13,843 nt of DNA from Burkholderiales bacterium. Its GTDB lineage: Bacteria; Pseudomonadota; Gammaproteobacteria; Burkholderiales; SG8-39. Made by a program: the position numbers and the translations under genes. Every line of letters starts with the position of its first letter. Position 1 is the stretch's first letter. The stretch lies in the NCBI GenBank assembly GCA_919902965.1, contig CAKKSJ010000292.1, positions 1 through 13,843 of the forward strand, read 5' to 3'. The notes below the pieces were generated by a model, which searched no databases, was not told the DNA's origin, and saw only the letters and a list, made by a program, of their open reading frames with translations. Below are positions 7,722-13,787 of this stretch, one piece after another.

Positions 7722-8870
7722 CTAGGCATTTGCCAGCTGCGATTCCCGCGTCGCGCTTTGCGCTTCCTCGGCGAGCAATACGCGCAGCATGCGGCGCAAA
7801 GGTTCGGCCGCGCCCCACAGGAGCTGATCACCGACCGTAAACGCGGAAAGGTACTGCCCTCCCATGTTTAGCTTGCGCAGACGACCGACCGGCACGCTCA
7901 GGCTGCCCGTCACAGTCGCCGGGCTAAGCTCGCGTATGCTCGCTTCACGGGTGTTCGGAATCACTTTGACCCAGTCATTGGCGGAAGCGAGAATGGCCTC
8001 AATCTCGGCCAGCGGCAAGTCGCGGGTCAGCTTGATCGTGAGCGCCTGGCTGTGGCAGCGCATGGCGCCGATGCGCACGCAAATGCCGTCGATCGGTATC
8101 GGGCGATTTTCACGGCCAAGAATCTTATTGCCCTCGGCCTGGCCTTTCCATTCCTCCCGGCTCTGGCCGTTCTCCATTTCTTTGTCGATCCACGGTATCA
8201 GGCTTCCCGCCAACGCGACGCCGAAATTCTCCTTGGGCAAGGCGTCGCCGCGCAAAGTGTCGGCCACGCGGCTGTCGATTTCCAGAATCGCCGATGCGGG
8301 ATCAGCAAGCAAGCCGCCGACGGCGGCGTGCGCAGCGCCCATCTGGGCAAGCAATTCACGCATGTTCTGCGCGCCTGCACCGGACGCCGCCTGATAAGTC
8401 ATCGCGGTCATCCACTCAATCAGGCCTTCTTTGAACAGGCCGTGCAAAGCCATCAGCATCAGACTGACGGTGCAATTGCCGCCGATATAGTTTTTCACGC
8501 CGCGCGCGAGCGCGTCTTTGATCACCTGCATGTTCACCGGATCAAGAATGATGACCGCGTCGTTTTTCATGCGCAGCGCGGAAGCCGCGTCGATCCAGTA
8601 GCCGTCCCAGCCGGCCGCACGCAGCTTCGGATAAATCTCATTGGTGTAATCGCCGCCCTGGCAGGTGATGATCGCATCCATGCGCTTCAAATCAGCGACG
8701 GATTTCGCGTCAGTCAGCGGCGTATTGCTCTGACTCGGCCCCTTGCCTCCCACATTGGAAGTGGTGAAAAACACTGAATCGATGTGCGCGAAATCGTTCT
8801 CCGCCTGCATGCGGTCCATCAAAACCGATCCCACCATGCCGCGCCAACCTACAAAGCCTACTTTTTTCAT
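7722..8870 (-). CDS. asd: Aspartate-semialdehyde dehydrogenase
   Basis: Asd reduces beta-aspartyl phosphate to aspartate semialdehyde with NADPH, feeding lysine, diaminopimelate, methionine and threonine synthesis. The product is 382 residues. MKKVGFVGWRGMVGSVLMDR is the NADP-binding N-terminus of the Gram-negative Asd type. The catalytic cysteine is Cys133 in IGGNCTVSLMLMAL, and the catalytic histidine is His273 in RIGAMRCHSQALTIKL. The frame continues 17 codons upstream to 8921, but that stretch overlaps leuB and is not Asd-like; the ATG at 8870 has GGGAAG about seven bases upstream. It lies 28 bp after leuB and is probably co-transcribed with the leu genes. The C-terminal tail beyond LLWGAAEPLRRML is slightly long and poorly conserved in appearance. 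Confidence 0.97.
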   Translation of the reverse strand: MKKVGFVGWRGMVGSVLMDRMQAENDFAHIDSVFFTTSNVGGKGPSQSNTPLTDAKSVADLKRMDAIITCQGGDYTNEIYPKLRAAGWDGYWIDAASALRMKNDAVIILDPVNMQVIKDALARGVKNYIGGNCTVSLMLMALHGLFKEGLIEWMTAMTYQAASGAGAQNMRELLAQMGAAHAAVGGLLADPASAILEIDSRVADTLRGDALPKENFGVALAGSLIPWIDKEMENGQSREEWKGQAEGNKILGRENRPIPIDGICVRIGAMRCHSQALTIKLTRDLPLAEIEAILASANDWVKVIPNTREASIRELSPATVTGSLSVPVGRLRKLNMGGQYLSAFTVGDQLLWGAAEPLRRMLRVLLAEEAQSATRESQLANA

Positions 8871-8898
8871 GTTCGTCTTCCCGACAAAAATGTTGAAA

Positions 8899-9963
8899 TC
8901 ACAGGGCCGCCACCACCGCATCGCCCATTTGTATGGTACCGACCTTTTCGGTCCCGGGCTGATGAATATCCGCAGTTCGCAATCCGCGCGCCAATACCTT
9001 GGTCACGGCGGCCTCGACGCGATCGGCCGCCTCGTCCTGACTGAAACTATAGCGCAGCATCATCGCGACCGACAGTATCGTCGCCAGGGGATTCGCCAGA
9101 TTCTTACCGGCAATGTCGGGGGCCGAGCCGTGAATAGGCTCGTACAGGCCTTTGTTGTTCGCGTCTAGCGAAGCAGAGGGCAGCATGCCGATCGAGCCGG
9201 TCAGCATCGAAGCCTCATCAGACAGGATGTCGCCGAACAGGTTGCCGGTAACGATCACGTCGAACTGCTTCGGGTCGCGCAGCAGCTGCATAGCGGCGTT
9301 GTCGACGTACATATGCGACAAGGCCACGCCGGAATATTCCCTGGCCACCTCGGACACGACCTCGCGCCACAATTGCGAGGTCTCGAGTACATTGCATTTG
9401 TCCACCGAGCATAATTTTTTCGAGCGTTTCATCGCCGCGCGAAAGCCGGCGTGCGCGATACGCCGGATCTCCGATTCGCTGTAGCGCATGGTGTCGAAAC
9501 CTTCGCGCTCGCCGTTTTCCAGGGTACGCATGCCGCGCGGCTGGCCGAAATAGACGTCGCCGGTGAGCTCGCGCAGAATCAGGATATCCATCCCCGCTAC
9601 CACCTCGGGACGCAGCGTCGACGCCGACACCAGTTCGGGAAACACCTTGGCGGGACGCAAATTGGCGAACAGGCCCAGTTCTTTTCGCAGGCTGAGCAAT
9701 GCCTGTTCCGGACGCTTGGCGCGCGGCAAGGCATCGTACTGCCAACCACCTACGGCGCCGAATAAAATGGCGTCTGCTTCGCGCGCAAGCTTCAGCGTGG
9801 CTGCGGGCAGCGGGTCACCGGCCGCATCGTACGCGGCTCCACCCACCGGCGCCTGCTCGATCTCGAGCTTAAGACCTTCCCTGGACAGAGCGCCCAATAC
9901 CTTCAGCGCCTGCGCCACGATTTCCTGGCCGATACCGTCGCCGGGAAGTACTGCAATTTTCAT
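8899..9963 (-). CDS. leuB: 3-isopropylmalate dehydrogenase
   Basis: LeuB oxidatively decarboxylates 3-isopropylmalate to 2-ketoisocaproate using NAD+ and a divalent metal, the third step of leucine synthesis. The 354-residue protein starts MKIAVLPGDGIGQEI. Substrate-binding arginines are seen as Arg93, Arg103 and Arg131 (LRKELG, NLRPAK, LRELTGDVYFG). The catalytic residues are Tyr161 (MRYSESE) and Lys189 (VDKCNVLE), and the metal-binding aspartates are Asp221, Asp245 and Asp249 (YVDNAAM and NLFGDILSDEAS). EPIHGSAPDIAGK in the cofactor region is typical of NAD-dependent IPMDH. The ATG at 9963 has GGTGG a few bases upstream and lies 29 bp after leuD. Nothing is missing. Confidence 0.98.
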   Translation of the reverse strand: MKIAVLPGDGIGQEIVAQALKVLGALSREGLKLEIEQAPVGGAAYDAAGDPLPAATLKLAREADAILFGAVGGWQYDALPRAKRPEQALLSLRKELGLFANLRPAKVFPELVSASTLRPEVVAGMDILILRELTGDVYFGQPRGMRTLENGEREGFDTMRYSESEIRRIAHAGFRAAMKRSKKLCSVDKCNVLETSQLWREVVSEVAREYSGVALSHMYVDNAAMQLLRDPKQFDVIVTGNLFGDILSDEASMLTGSIGMLPSASLDANNKGLYEPIHGSAPDIAGKNLANPLATILSVAMMLRYSFSQDEAADRVEAAVTKVLARGLRTADIHQPGTEKVGTIQMGDAVVAAL

Positions 9964-9992
9964 TTATCCACCCAGTAGCAGGTTTGCGTCTA

Positions 9993-10634
9993 TCAACCGA
10001 ACAGCCAAGGCTGCTCGGCGCGCCGGCGTGCCTCGAATGCGCGGATCTTGTCTGCCTTCAGCAAGGACAGGCCGATGTCGTCATAGCCGTTCAACAGGCA
10101 TTGCTTGCGATGCGCGTCGATCTCGAATGCGATTTGCGTAGCGCCGTCCGGGGTCAGCACCAGCTGCTGCTGCAGGTCGATAGTCAGCTTGTAGCCCGGG
10201 AAGGCATTTACTTCATTGAACAGATGGTCGATGCGCATCTCGGTGAGCACTATCGGCAGCAGGCCGTTCTTGAAGCAGTTATTGTAGAAAATATCGGCGA
10301 ACGACGGCGCGATAACCGCGCGAAATCCATAGTCGGTCAGAGCCCAGGGCGCGTGCTCGCGGCTCGAGCCGCAGCCAAAATTTTTGCGCGCGAGCAGGAT
10401 GCCCGCGCCCTTGTAACGCGCCTGGTTCAGTACGAAATCCGGATTGAGCGGCCGCATTGCGTTGTCCATGCCCGGCTCGCCGATGTCCTTGTAGCGCCAG
10501 GCATCGAACAGGTTGGGGCCGAAACCCGAGCGCTTGATCGACTTCAGGAACTGCTTGGGAATGATCGCGTCGGTGTCGACATTAGCACGGTCTAGCGGCG
10601 CAACGATCCCGTTCAATACAGTAAATTTTTCCAT
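9993..10634 (-). CDS. leuD: 3-isopropylmalate dehydratase small subunit
   Basis: LeuD is the swivelling-domain subunit which, with LeuC, isomerises 2-isopropylmalate to 3-isopropylmalate. The product is 213 residues, the normal proteobacterial length. It begins MEKFTVLNGIVAPLDRANVD, and the active-site loop GSSREHAPWAL lies at about residues 89-99, after KNFGCG. The start at 10634 is fixed by this N-terminus, because the sequence after the ATG continues in frame through DTDAIIPKQFL. Ribosome-binding potential is weak (GGAT, AGAGAG). The first 48 bases of the gene are part of an exact 50-bp repeat, whose other copy sits 110 bp upstream behind the lipoprotein gene and reads into a different, short frame. 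The full-length gene itself looks intact. Confidence 0.97.
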   Translation of the reverse strand: MEKFTVLNGIVAPLDRANVDTDAIIPKQFLKSIKRSGFGPNLFDAWRYKDIGEPGMDNAMRPLNPDFVLNQARYKGAGILLARKNFGCGSSREHAPWALTDYGFRAVIAPSFADIFYNNCFKNGLLPIVLTEMRIDHLFNEVNAFPGYKLTIDLQQQLVLTPDGATQIAFEIDAHRKQCLLNGYDDIGLSLLKADKIRAFEARRRAEQPWLFG

Positions 10635-10635
10635 G
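10586..10635 (-). repeat. 50-bp exact direct repeat, copy 1 (5' end of leuD)
   Basis: This copy contains the true leuD ATG and its first 15 full codons plus one base, with the C before the ATG. It is identical over 50 bases to 10696-10745, in the same orientation, offset by exactly 110 bp. Identity stops abruptly on both sides (preceding bases CGATCG versus ATAACA; following bases CTAATG versus ACCGAA on the minus strand). Confidence 0.98.
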
Positions 10636-10648
10636 CGATCCAGTCTCT

Positions 10649-10744
10649 CTAACAGCCCGCGCGAGCGCGCGCAGCAGCGCGGGCGGTCCTTCGGTCACGG
10701 TCTAGCGGCGCAACGATCCCGTTCAATACAGTAAATTTTTCCAT
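10649..10744 (-). pseudogene. Duplicated leuD start: 31-codon truncated ORF upstream of leuD
   Basis: The upstream repeat copy recreates a leuD ATG at 10744, three bases after the lipoprotein TAA. Translation gives MEKFTVLNGIVAPLDR, identical to LeuD residues 1-16, then a non-LeuD tail DRRTARAAARARAGC encoded by the 60-bp spacer, and a TAG at 10651-10649. The stop is 14 bp before the real leuD ATG. The tail is arginine- and alanine-rich, as chance translation of GC-rich DNA would be. The ribosome-binding site is weak (GAAGAAA). It is best read as a duplicated gene fragment. It could still be translated by coupling from the lipoprotein gene and pass ribosomes on to leuD, but nothing here shows that. 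It has no leucine run, so it is not a classical leader peptide. Confidence 0.6.
10655..10684 (-). repeat. GC-rich inverted repeat in the spacer between the two leuD starts
   Basis: GCCCGCGC (10655-10662) and GCGCGGGC (10677-10684) form a perfect 8-bp stem around a 14-nt GC-rich loop. No T tract follows on the minus strand, so it is not an intrinsic terminator. It lies 21 bp upstream of the leuD ATG and could affect leuD translation or mRNA stability, or may have promoted the duplication. Confidence 0.55.
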
Positions 10745-10745
10745 G
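10696..10745 (-). repeat. 50-bp exact direct repeat, copy 2 (behind the lipoprotein gene)
   Basis: This is the second copy of the leuD 5' end, starting two bases after the entericidin-like stop codon. It is separated from copy 1 by a 60-bp unique spacer (10636-10695). Because neither copy is flanked by a second spacer, this is not a simple tandem duplication of a 110-bp unit. Confidence 0.98.
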
Positions 10746-10747
10746 TG

Positions 10748-10879
10748 TTATTTCTTCGCCGCGCGCTCAATCGCTTCGCCGCCCTGCTTCATATCCTTGC
10801 CCATGCCCTGCAGGGTATTGCAGCCGCTGGAAAATAGCGCCGCGAGCAGCACAAGCAAAAAAATCTTGGCATTGCGCAT
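10748..10879 (-). CDS. Entericidin-like small lipoprotein
   Basis: This is a 43-residue protein, MRNAKIFLLVLLAALFSSGC followed by NTLQGMGKDMKQGGEAIERAAKK. It has a basic start, a hydrophobic helix and a lipobox-like SSGC with Cys20 as the lipidation site; position -3 is Ser rather than the usual Leu. The mature part, CNT..GMGKD...GGEAIE.AAKK, resembles the entericidin A/B family. Family members in E. coli are small membrane lipoproteins described as a stress-related antidote/toxin pair; a function here cannot be assumed. The ATG at 10879 has a strong AGGAGGG site with 6-nt spacing that overlaps the leuC stop, which decides the start. From memory, an entericidin gene between leuC and leuD is recurrent in Betaproteobacteria. 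Confidence 0.85.
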   Translation of the reverse strand: MRNAKIFLLVLLAALFSSGCNTLQGMGKDMKQGGEAIERAAKK

Positions 10880-10885
10880 AGTCGT

Positions 10886-10892
10886 CCCTCCT
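10886..10892 (-). promoter_or_regulatory. Strong ribosome-binding site of the lipoprotein gene overlapping the leuC stop
   Basis: AGGAGGG begins inside the leuC TAG stop codon and ends 6 nt before the ATG. It is the strongest Shine-Dalgarno sequence I saw in the window, much better than those of leuC or leuD. It suggests the lipoprotein is translated well relative to its enzyme neighbours. Confidence 0.8.
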
Positions 10893-12297
10893 ATCGCCAG
10901 TTGCGTACGTCGACAAAATGTCCGGCGATCGCGGCCGCTGCCGCCATTTCCGGGCTGACCAGATGCGTGCGGCCGCCGGCACCCTGGCGGCCTTCGAAAT
11001 TGCGGTTCGAGGTCGAGGCACAGCGCTCGCCCGCCTCGAGGCGGTCGGCGTTCATGGCGAGACACATGGAGCAACCCGGCTCGCGCCACTCAAAACCCGA
11101 CTCCCTGAACACGCGGTCCAGCCCCTCCCGTTCGGCCTGCGCTTTCACCAGACCCGAGCCGGGCACCACCAGTGCAAGGCGAACGTTGGAGGCGACGCGC
11201 TTGCCGCGCACGATCGTGGCCGCCGCGCGTAAATCCTCGATGCGCGAGTTGGTGCAGGACCCGATGAACACCTTATCCAACCGTATGTCCTCGATGCGCG
11301 TGTTCGGCTTCAGCCCCATGTAAATCAGCGCGCGCTCCATGCCCTCGCGCCGGGTCGGATCCTTTTCCTTGTCCGGATCGGGAACGCGCGCATCCACCGC
11401 CACCACCATCTCCGGAGAAGTGCCCCAAGTCACCTGCGGCCGGATATCGCGTGCATCCAGTCGCACCACGCGATCGAACTGCGCGCCCGGGTCCGAGACC
11501 AGCGTGCGCCAATAGGCAAGGGCGCGGTTCCAGTTTTCGCCAGTCGGAGCGAAGGTCCGTCCCTTGAGGTAGGCGATCGTGGTGTCGTCCACCGCCACCA
11601 TGCCGGCGCGCGCGCCTGCCTCGATCGCCATATTGCACAGCGTCATGCGGGCTTCCATGCTCAAGGCGCGAATGCTGCTGCCGGCAAACTCGACCGCGCA
11701 TTGCGTCCCGCCTGCGGTGCCGATTTTGCCGATAACGGCAAGCGCGACATCTTTGGCCGTGACGCCGCGCGCGAGCGGGCCCTCCACCGCGATCAGCATG
11801 TTCTGCATTTTCTGTTGCACCAGGCACTGGGTCGCCATCACATGCTCGACTTCCGAGGTGCCGATGCCATGCGCAAGGCAGGCGAAAGCGCCGTGGGTAC
11901 TGGTGTGCGAGTCGCCGCACACCACCGTCATGCCGGGCAGGGTCGCGCCCAGCTCCGGGCCGATCACATGCACGATGCCCTGGCGTTTGTCCAGAAATGG
12001 AAAATACGCCTTGGCGCCGTATTCGCGGATATTCGCGTCCAAGGTCTCCACCTGCAGGCGCGAGATTGGGTCCTTGATGCCTTCGTTCCAGTCGGTGGTA
12101 GGCGTGTTGTGATCCGCCGTGGCCACGATGGAATCGATGCGCCAGGGCTTGCGCCCGGCCAGGCGCAGCCCCTCGTAGGCCTGCGGGCTGGTGACTTCGT
12201 GCACCAGATGGCGATCGATATAAAGCAGCGCCGTGCCGTCGTCCTCGACGTGCACGACATGGCTGGCCCAAAGCTTGTCGTAAAGGGTTTGCGGCAT
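10891..12297 (-). CDS. leuC: 3-isopropylmalate dehydratase large subunit
   Basis: LeuC is the [4Fe-4S] aconitase-fold subunit of isopropylmalate isomerase, acting with LeuD in leucine synthesis. It has 468 residues, a typical length. The cluster ligands are Cys348 (FIGSCTNSR), Cys409 and Cys412 (PGCSMCLAMN). Other signatures are ATADHNTPT, VCGDSHTSTHGAFA, LAHGIGTSEVEHV and GKIGTAGGTQ. The C-terminal NRNFEGRQGAGGRTHLVSP is also diagnostic. The start MPQTLYDKLWASHVV at 12297 matches the family; its ribosome-binding site is weak (CGGACC). It is the first gene of the leuC-ecn-leuD-leuB-asd block. The inferred 5' leader is only about 22 nt, which leaves no room for a leucine leader peptide and attenuator. 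Confidence 0.98.
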   Translation of the reverse strand: MPQTLYDKLWASHVVHVEDDGTALLYIDRHLVHEVTSPQAYEGLRLAGRKPWRIDSIVATADHNTPTTDWNEGIKDPISRLQVETLDANIREYGAKAYFPFLDKRQGIVHVIGPELGATLPGMTVVCGDSHTSTHGAFACLAHGIGTSEVEHVMATQCLVQQKMQNMLIAVEGPLARGVTAKDVALAVIGKIGTAGGTQCAVEFAGSSIRALSMEARMTLCNMAIEAGARAGMVAVDDTTIAYLKGRTFAPTGENWNRALAYWRTLVSDPGAQFDRVVRLDARDIRPQVTWGTSPEMVVAVDARVPDPDKEKDPTRREGMERALIYMGLKPNTRIEDIRLDKVFIGSCTNSRIEDLRAAATIVRGKRVASNVRLALVVPGSGLVKAQAEREGLDRVFRESGFEWREPGCSMCLAMNADRLEAGERCASTSNRNFEGRQGAGGRTHLVSPEMAAAAAIAGHFVDVRNWR

Positions 12298-12325
12298 GGT
12301 CCGAAAGCGGATTGAACAGCAGGGA

Positions 12326-12334
12326 ATTATGCCA
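12326..12334 (-). promoter_or_regulatory. Predicted extended -10 promoter of the leuC operon
   Basis: On the minus strand TGGCATAAT gives an extended -10 (TGN) plus CATAAT, five of six bases matching TATAAT. No good -35 lies 17 bp upstream (CTCCAA), as is common with extended -10 promoters. Transcription would begin near 12319. It is the best candidate in the 102-bp gap between leuC and the transporter gene (12298-12399), in which I see no convincing terminator for the latter. Confidence 0.5.
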
Positions 12335-12399
12335 CAAAAAACAGGGATTTGGAGCCGATAGAGGAAGCAAAAAGCAGCGCCCGGCGGCAGCCAAGCCGT

Positions 12400-13542
12400 T
12401 CAGATATGCGCAGGCCGCAGTTTCCATTTCAGCAGCGCAAAACCGACCAGTGCTGCAAACGCTGCGCTGCTGAAAGTCCAGGCGGGGCCGATGCTGTCCC
12501 AGCCGAGGCCGGAAAGCGCGCTGCCCAGCACGCCGCCCGCACCGAAGGTCACGGACAGATAGATCGCCTGCCCGCGCACTTGATGCGCCCCCTGAAACCA
12601 GCGGTGGATCGTCGTGACCGCCGCAGCATGGTGGGCGCCAAAGCTCAGCCCGTGCAACAACTGCGCAGCGAACAGCACGGGAACGGAATCCACACCCCAG
12701 CCTATCATCAGGAAGCGCAGCGCCGCCGCGGCGAAACACACAAGTAGAATCGCCGAGAGCGAATAGCGCCGCATGAGCGCCGGCATCAGCAGGAACACAC
12801 CGATTTCCGCGATCACGCCCACGGTCCACATCCAGCCGACCGCCGCCTTGCTGTAGCCGTGGTCCACCAGGTAGATCGAGTAAAACGCATACAGCGGCCC
12901 GTGCGCGAAACTCATCAGCAAGCACGCCCCGAGCAGTGCCGCCACCTCGGGGCGCCGCAGGATGCTCCACACCGGTTCGGACTCGGCGTGCCCGCCGCCC
13001 GCAGGCGCATCGGGCACGGCAAGCGCGCACGCCCAGCTCAGCGCATAAGTCGCGAGCATCATCCACAGCAGGCTCGCGACCGGCAGCAGGTCGAGCGCAT
13101 AGCCGACCAGCGTCACAGTGACAATGAAACCCACCGATCCCCAAAGACGGATGGATCCGTAGCGGCTGACCGCGGGACGCAGGTGCGAAAGCGTAAGCGA
13201 CTCGGCGAGCGGCATACAGGCGCTGGCGAAAAAGCCGGTTGCAATCAGCAAGGTGAACAGCCCCCAGAACGAGCGCACGAAAAACAAACCACTGAAGCAG
13301 ACGCCGCCCATCGCTATCGTGATGGCGATGATGCGCGCGCGCCGCGCAGTGCGGTCGGCAACCCAACCCCAGAAATTCGGTCCGATGATACGCATCAGCG
13401 AGCCGAGCGAAAGCAGCACGCCAATCTGCGCGGCGGCCAGCCCTAGCGAGGCCAGATACAGGCTGAAATAGGGCGCGGCAGTGCCGACGTAGGCAAAATA
13501 AGCGAAATAGAAGGCGGACAGGCGCCAGTACGGTACGGGCAT
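12400..13542 (-). CDS. MFS transporter, HcaT/LacY-like (MFS_1_like) family
   Basis: This is a 380-residue inner-membrane major facilitator with about 12 predicted transmembrane helices. The N-terminus MPVPYWRLSAFYFAYFAYVG followed by PYFSLYLASLGL resembles the phenylpropionate-transporter (HcaT) branch related to LacY. The loop 2-3 signature is visible as WGWVADRTARRARI, with Asp63. Other helix-rich stretches include SIRLWGSVGFIVTV and LLHGLSFGAHHAAAV, both recurrent in this branch. The substrate is not predictable from sequence; the HcaT name is by similarity only. The ATG at 13542 begins in the expected place. A 15-bp palindrome lies 35 bp upstream. The gene precedes the leu operon but a separate promoter drives leuC, so a link to leucine metabolism is not implied. 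Confidence 0.85.
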   Translation of the reverse strand: MPVPYWRLSAFYFAYFAYVGTAAPYFSLYLASLGLAAAQIGVLLSLGSLMRIIGPNFWGWVADRTARRARIIAITIAMGGVCFSGLFFVRSFWGLFTLLIATGFFASACMPLAESLTLSHLRPAVSRYGSIRLWGSVGFIVTVTLVGYALDLLPVASLLWMMLATYALSWACALAVPDAPAGGGHAESEPVWSILRRPEVAALLGACLLMSFAHGPLYAFYSIYLVDHGYSKAAVGWMWTVGVIAEIGVFLLMPALMRRYSLSAILLVCFAAAALRFLMIGWGVDSVPVLFAAQLLHGLSFGAHHAAAVTTIHRWFQGAHQVRGQAIYLSVTFGAGGVLGSALSGLGWDSIGPAWTFSSAAFAALVGFALLKWKLRPAHI

Positions 13543-13576
13543 CGGCTACGGCTTATGACGAGGAGAAAGACCGGGC

Positions 13577-13591
13577 GCTATGCAGCATAGC
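13577..13591. repeat. 15-bp palindrome upstream of the MFS gene
   Basis: GCTATGC-A-GCATAGC is a perfect palindrome with a one-base centre, starting 35 bp upstream of the MFS ATG. Its position and symmetry fit an operator for a dimeric repressor, and TATGCT on the minus strand could serve as a -10, but no regulator gene is present in the window to support this. Confidence 0.45.
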
Positions 13592-13720
13592 TTACTTCGC
13601 CTTGGGGGCTGTTGACATTCAGCACATGAGCGCGACGGGGGTAATTTGGGATGCAGCGCAAGGCGCGAGGAGTGCCGTTTGGTCATTCCAAACAAGCGAC
13701 GAGCAACGCCGCGCTGCGCC

Positions 13721-13749
13721 CACGGCGCAGGCGCTTGCGCCTGCGCGTG
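13721..13749. repeat. Strong hairpin in the right-edge repeat block
   Basis: GCGCAGGCGC (13725-13734) and GCGCCTGCGC (13737-13746) are perfect arms around TT. With one bulged G the arms extend by CAC/GTG on the outside. A two-base loop is too tight for RNA without opening the top pair, so a DNA cruciform or a slightly shorter RNA stem is likelier. No T tract follows on either strand. Confidence 0.75.
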
Positions 13750-13761
13750 TGCCCCGGATGG

Positions 13762-13787
13762 AGCGCAACGGCGACAGCCGTTGCGCT
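13762..13787. repeat. Second strong hairpin in the right-edge repeat block
   Basis: AGCGCAACGGC (13762-13772) and GCCGTTGCGCT (13777-13787) form a perfect 11-bp stem with the 4-nt loop GACA. No T tract follows, so it is not a standard intrinsic terminator. Part of its left arm (GGAGCGCAAC) can pair alternatively with the last ten bases of the window. Confidence 0.8.

Noticed and set aside
10636..10695. Similarity between the leuD spacer and the right-edge repeat block
   Set aside because: Both contain a GTCCTTCGG-like string and GC-rich hairpins, but the shared stretch is too short and of low complexity to claim common origin.
10586..10745. Direct repeats as a CRISPR array or phage attachment site
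   Set aside because: There are only two copies, one of which is coding leuD sequence, and no cas, integrase or tRNA gene is nearby.
12298..12399. Leucine leader peptide or T-box/attenuator upstream of leuC
   Set aside because: The predicted leader is about 22 nt, with no short Leu-rich ORF and no paired terminator/antiterminator stems.
12370..12399. Terminator of the MFS gene
   Set aside because: There is a TTTTT tract on the minus strand, but the GC-rich bases before it give no stem longer than about 4 bp at the right distance.
11273..13366. 697-codon open frame on the minus strand crossing the MFS gene, the intergenic gap and leuC
   Set aside because: It runs in another frame of two well-identified genes, its translation is rich in Arg, Ala and His without family signatures, and it spans the leuC promoter. 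Long open shadow frames are expected at this GC content.
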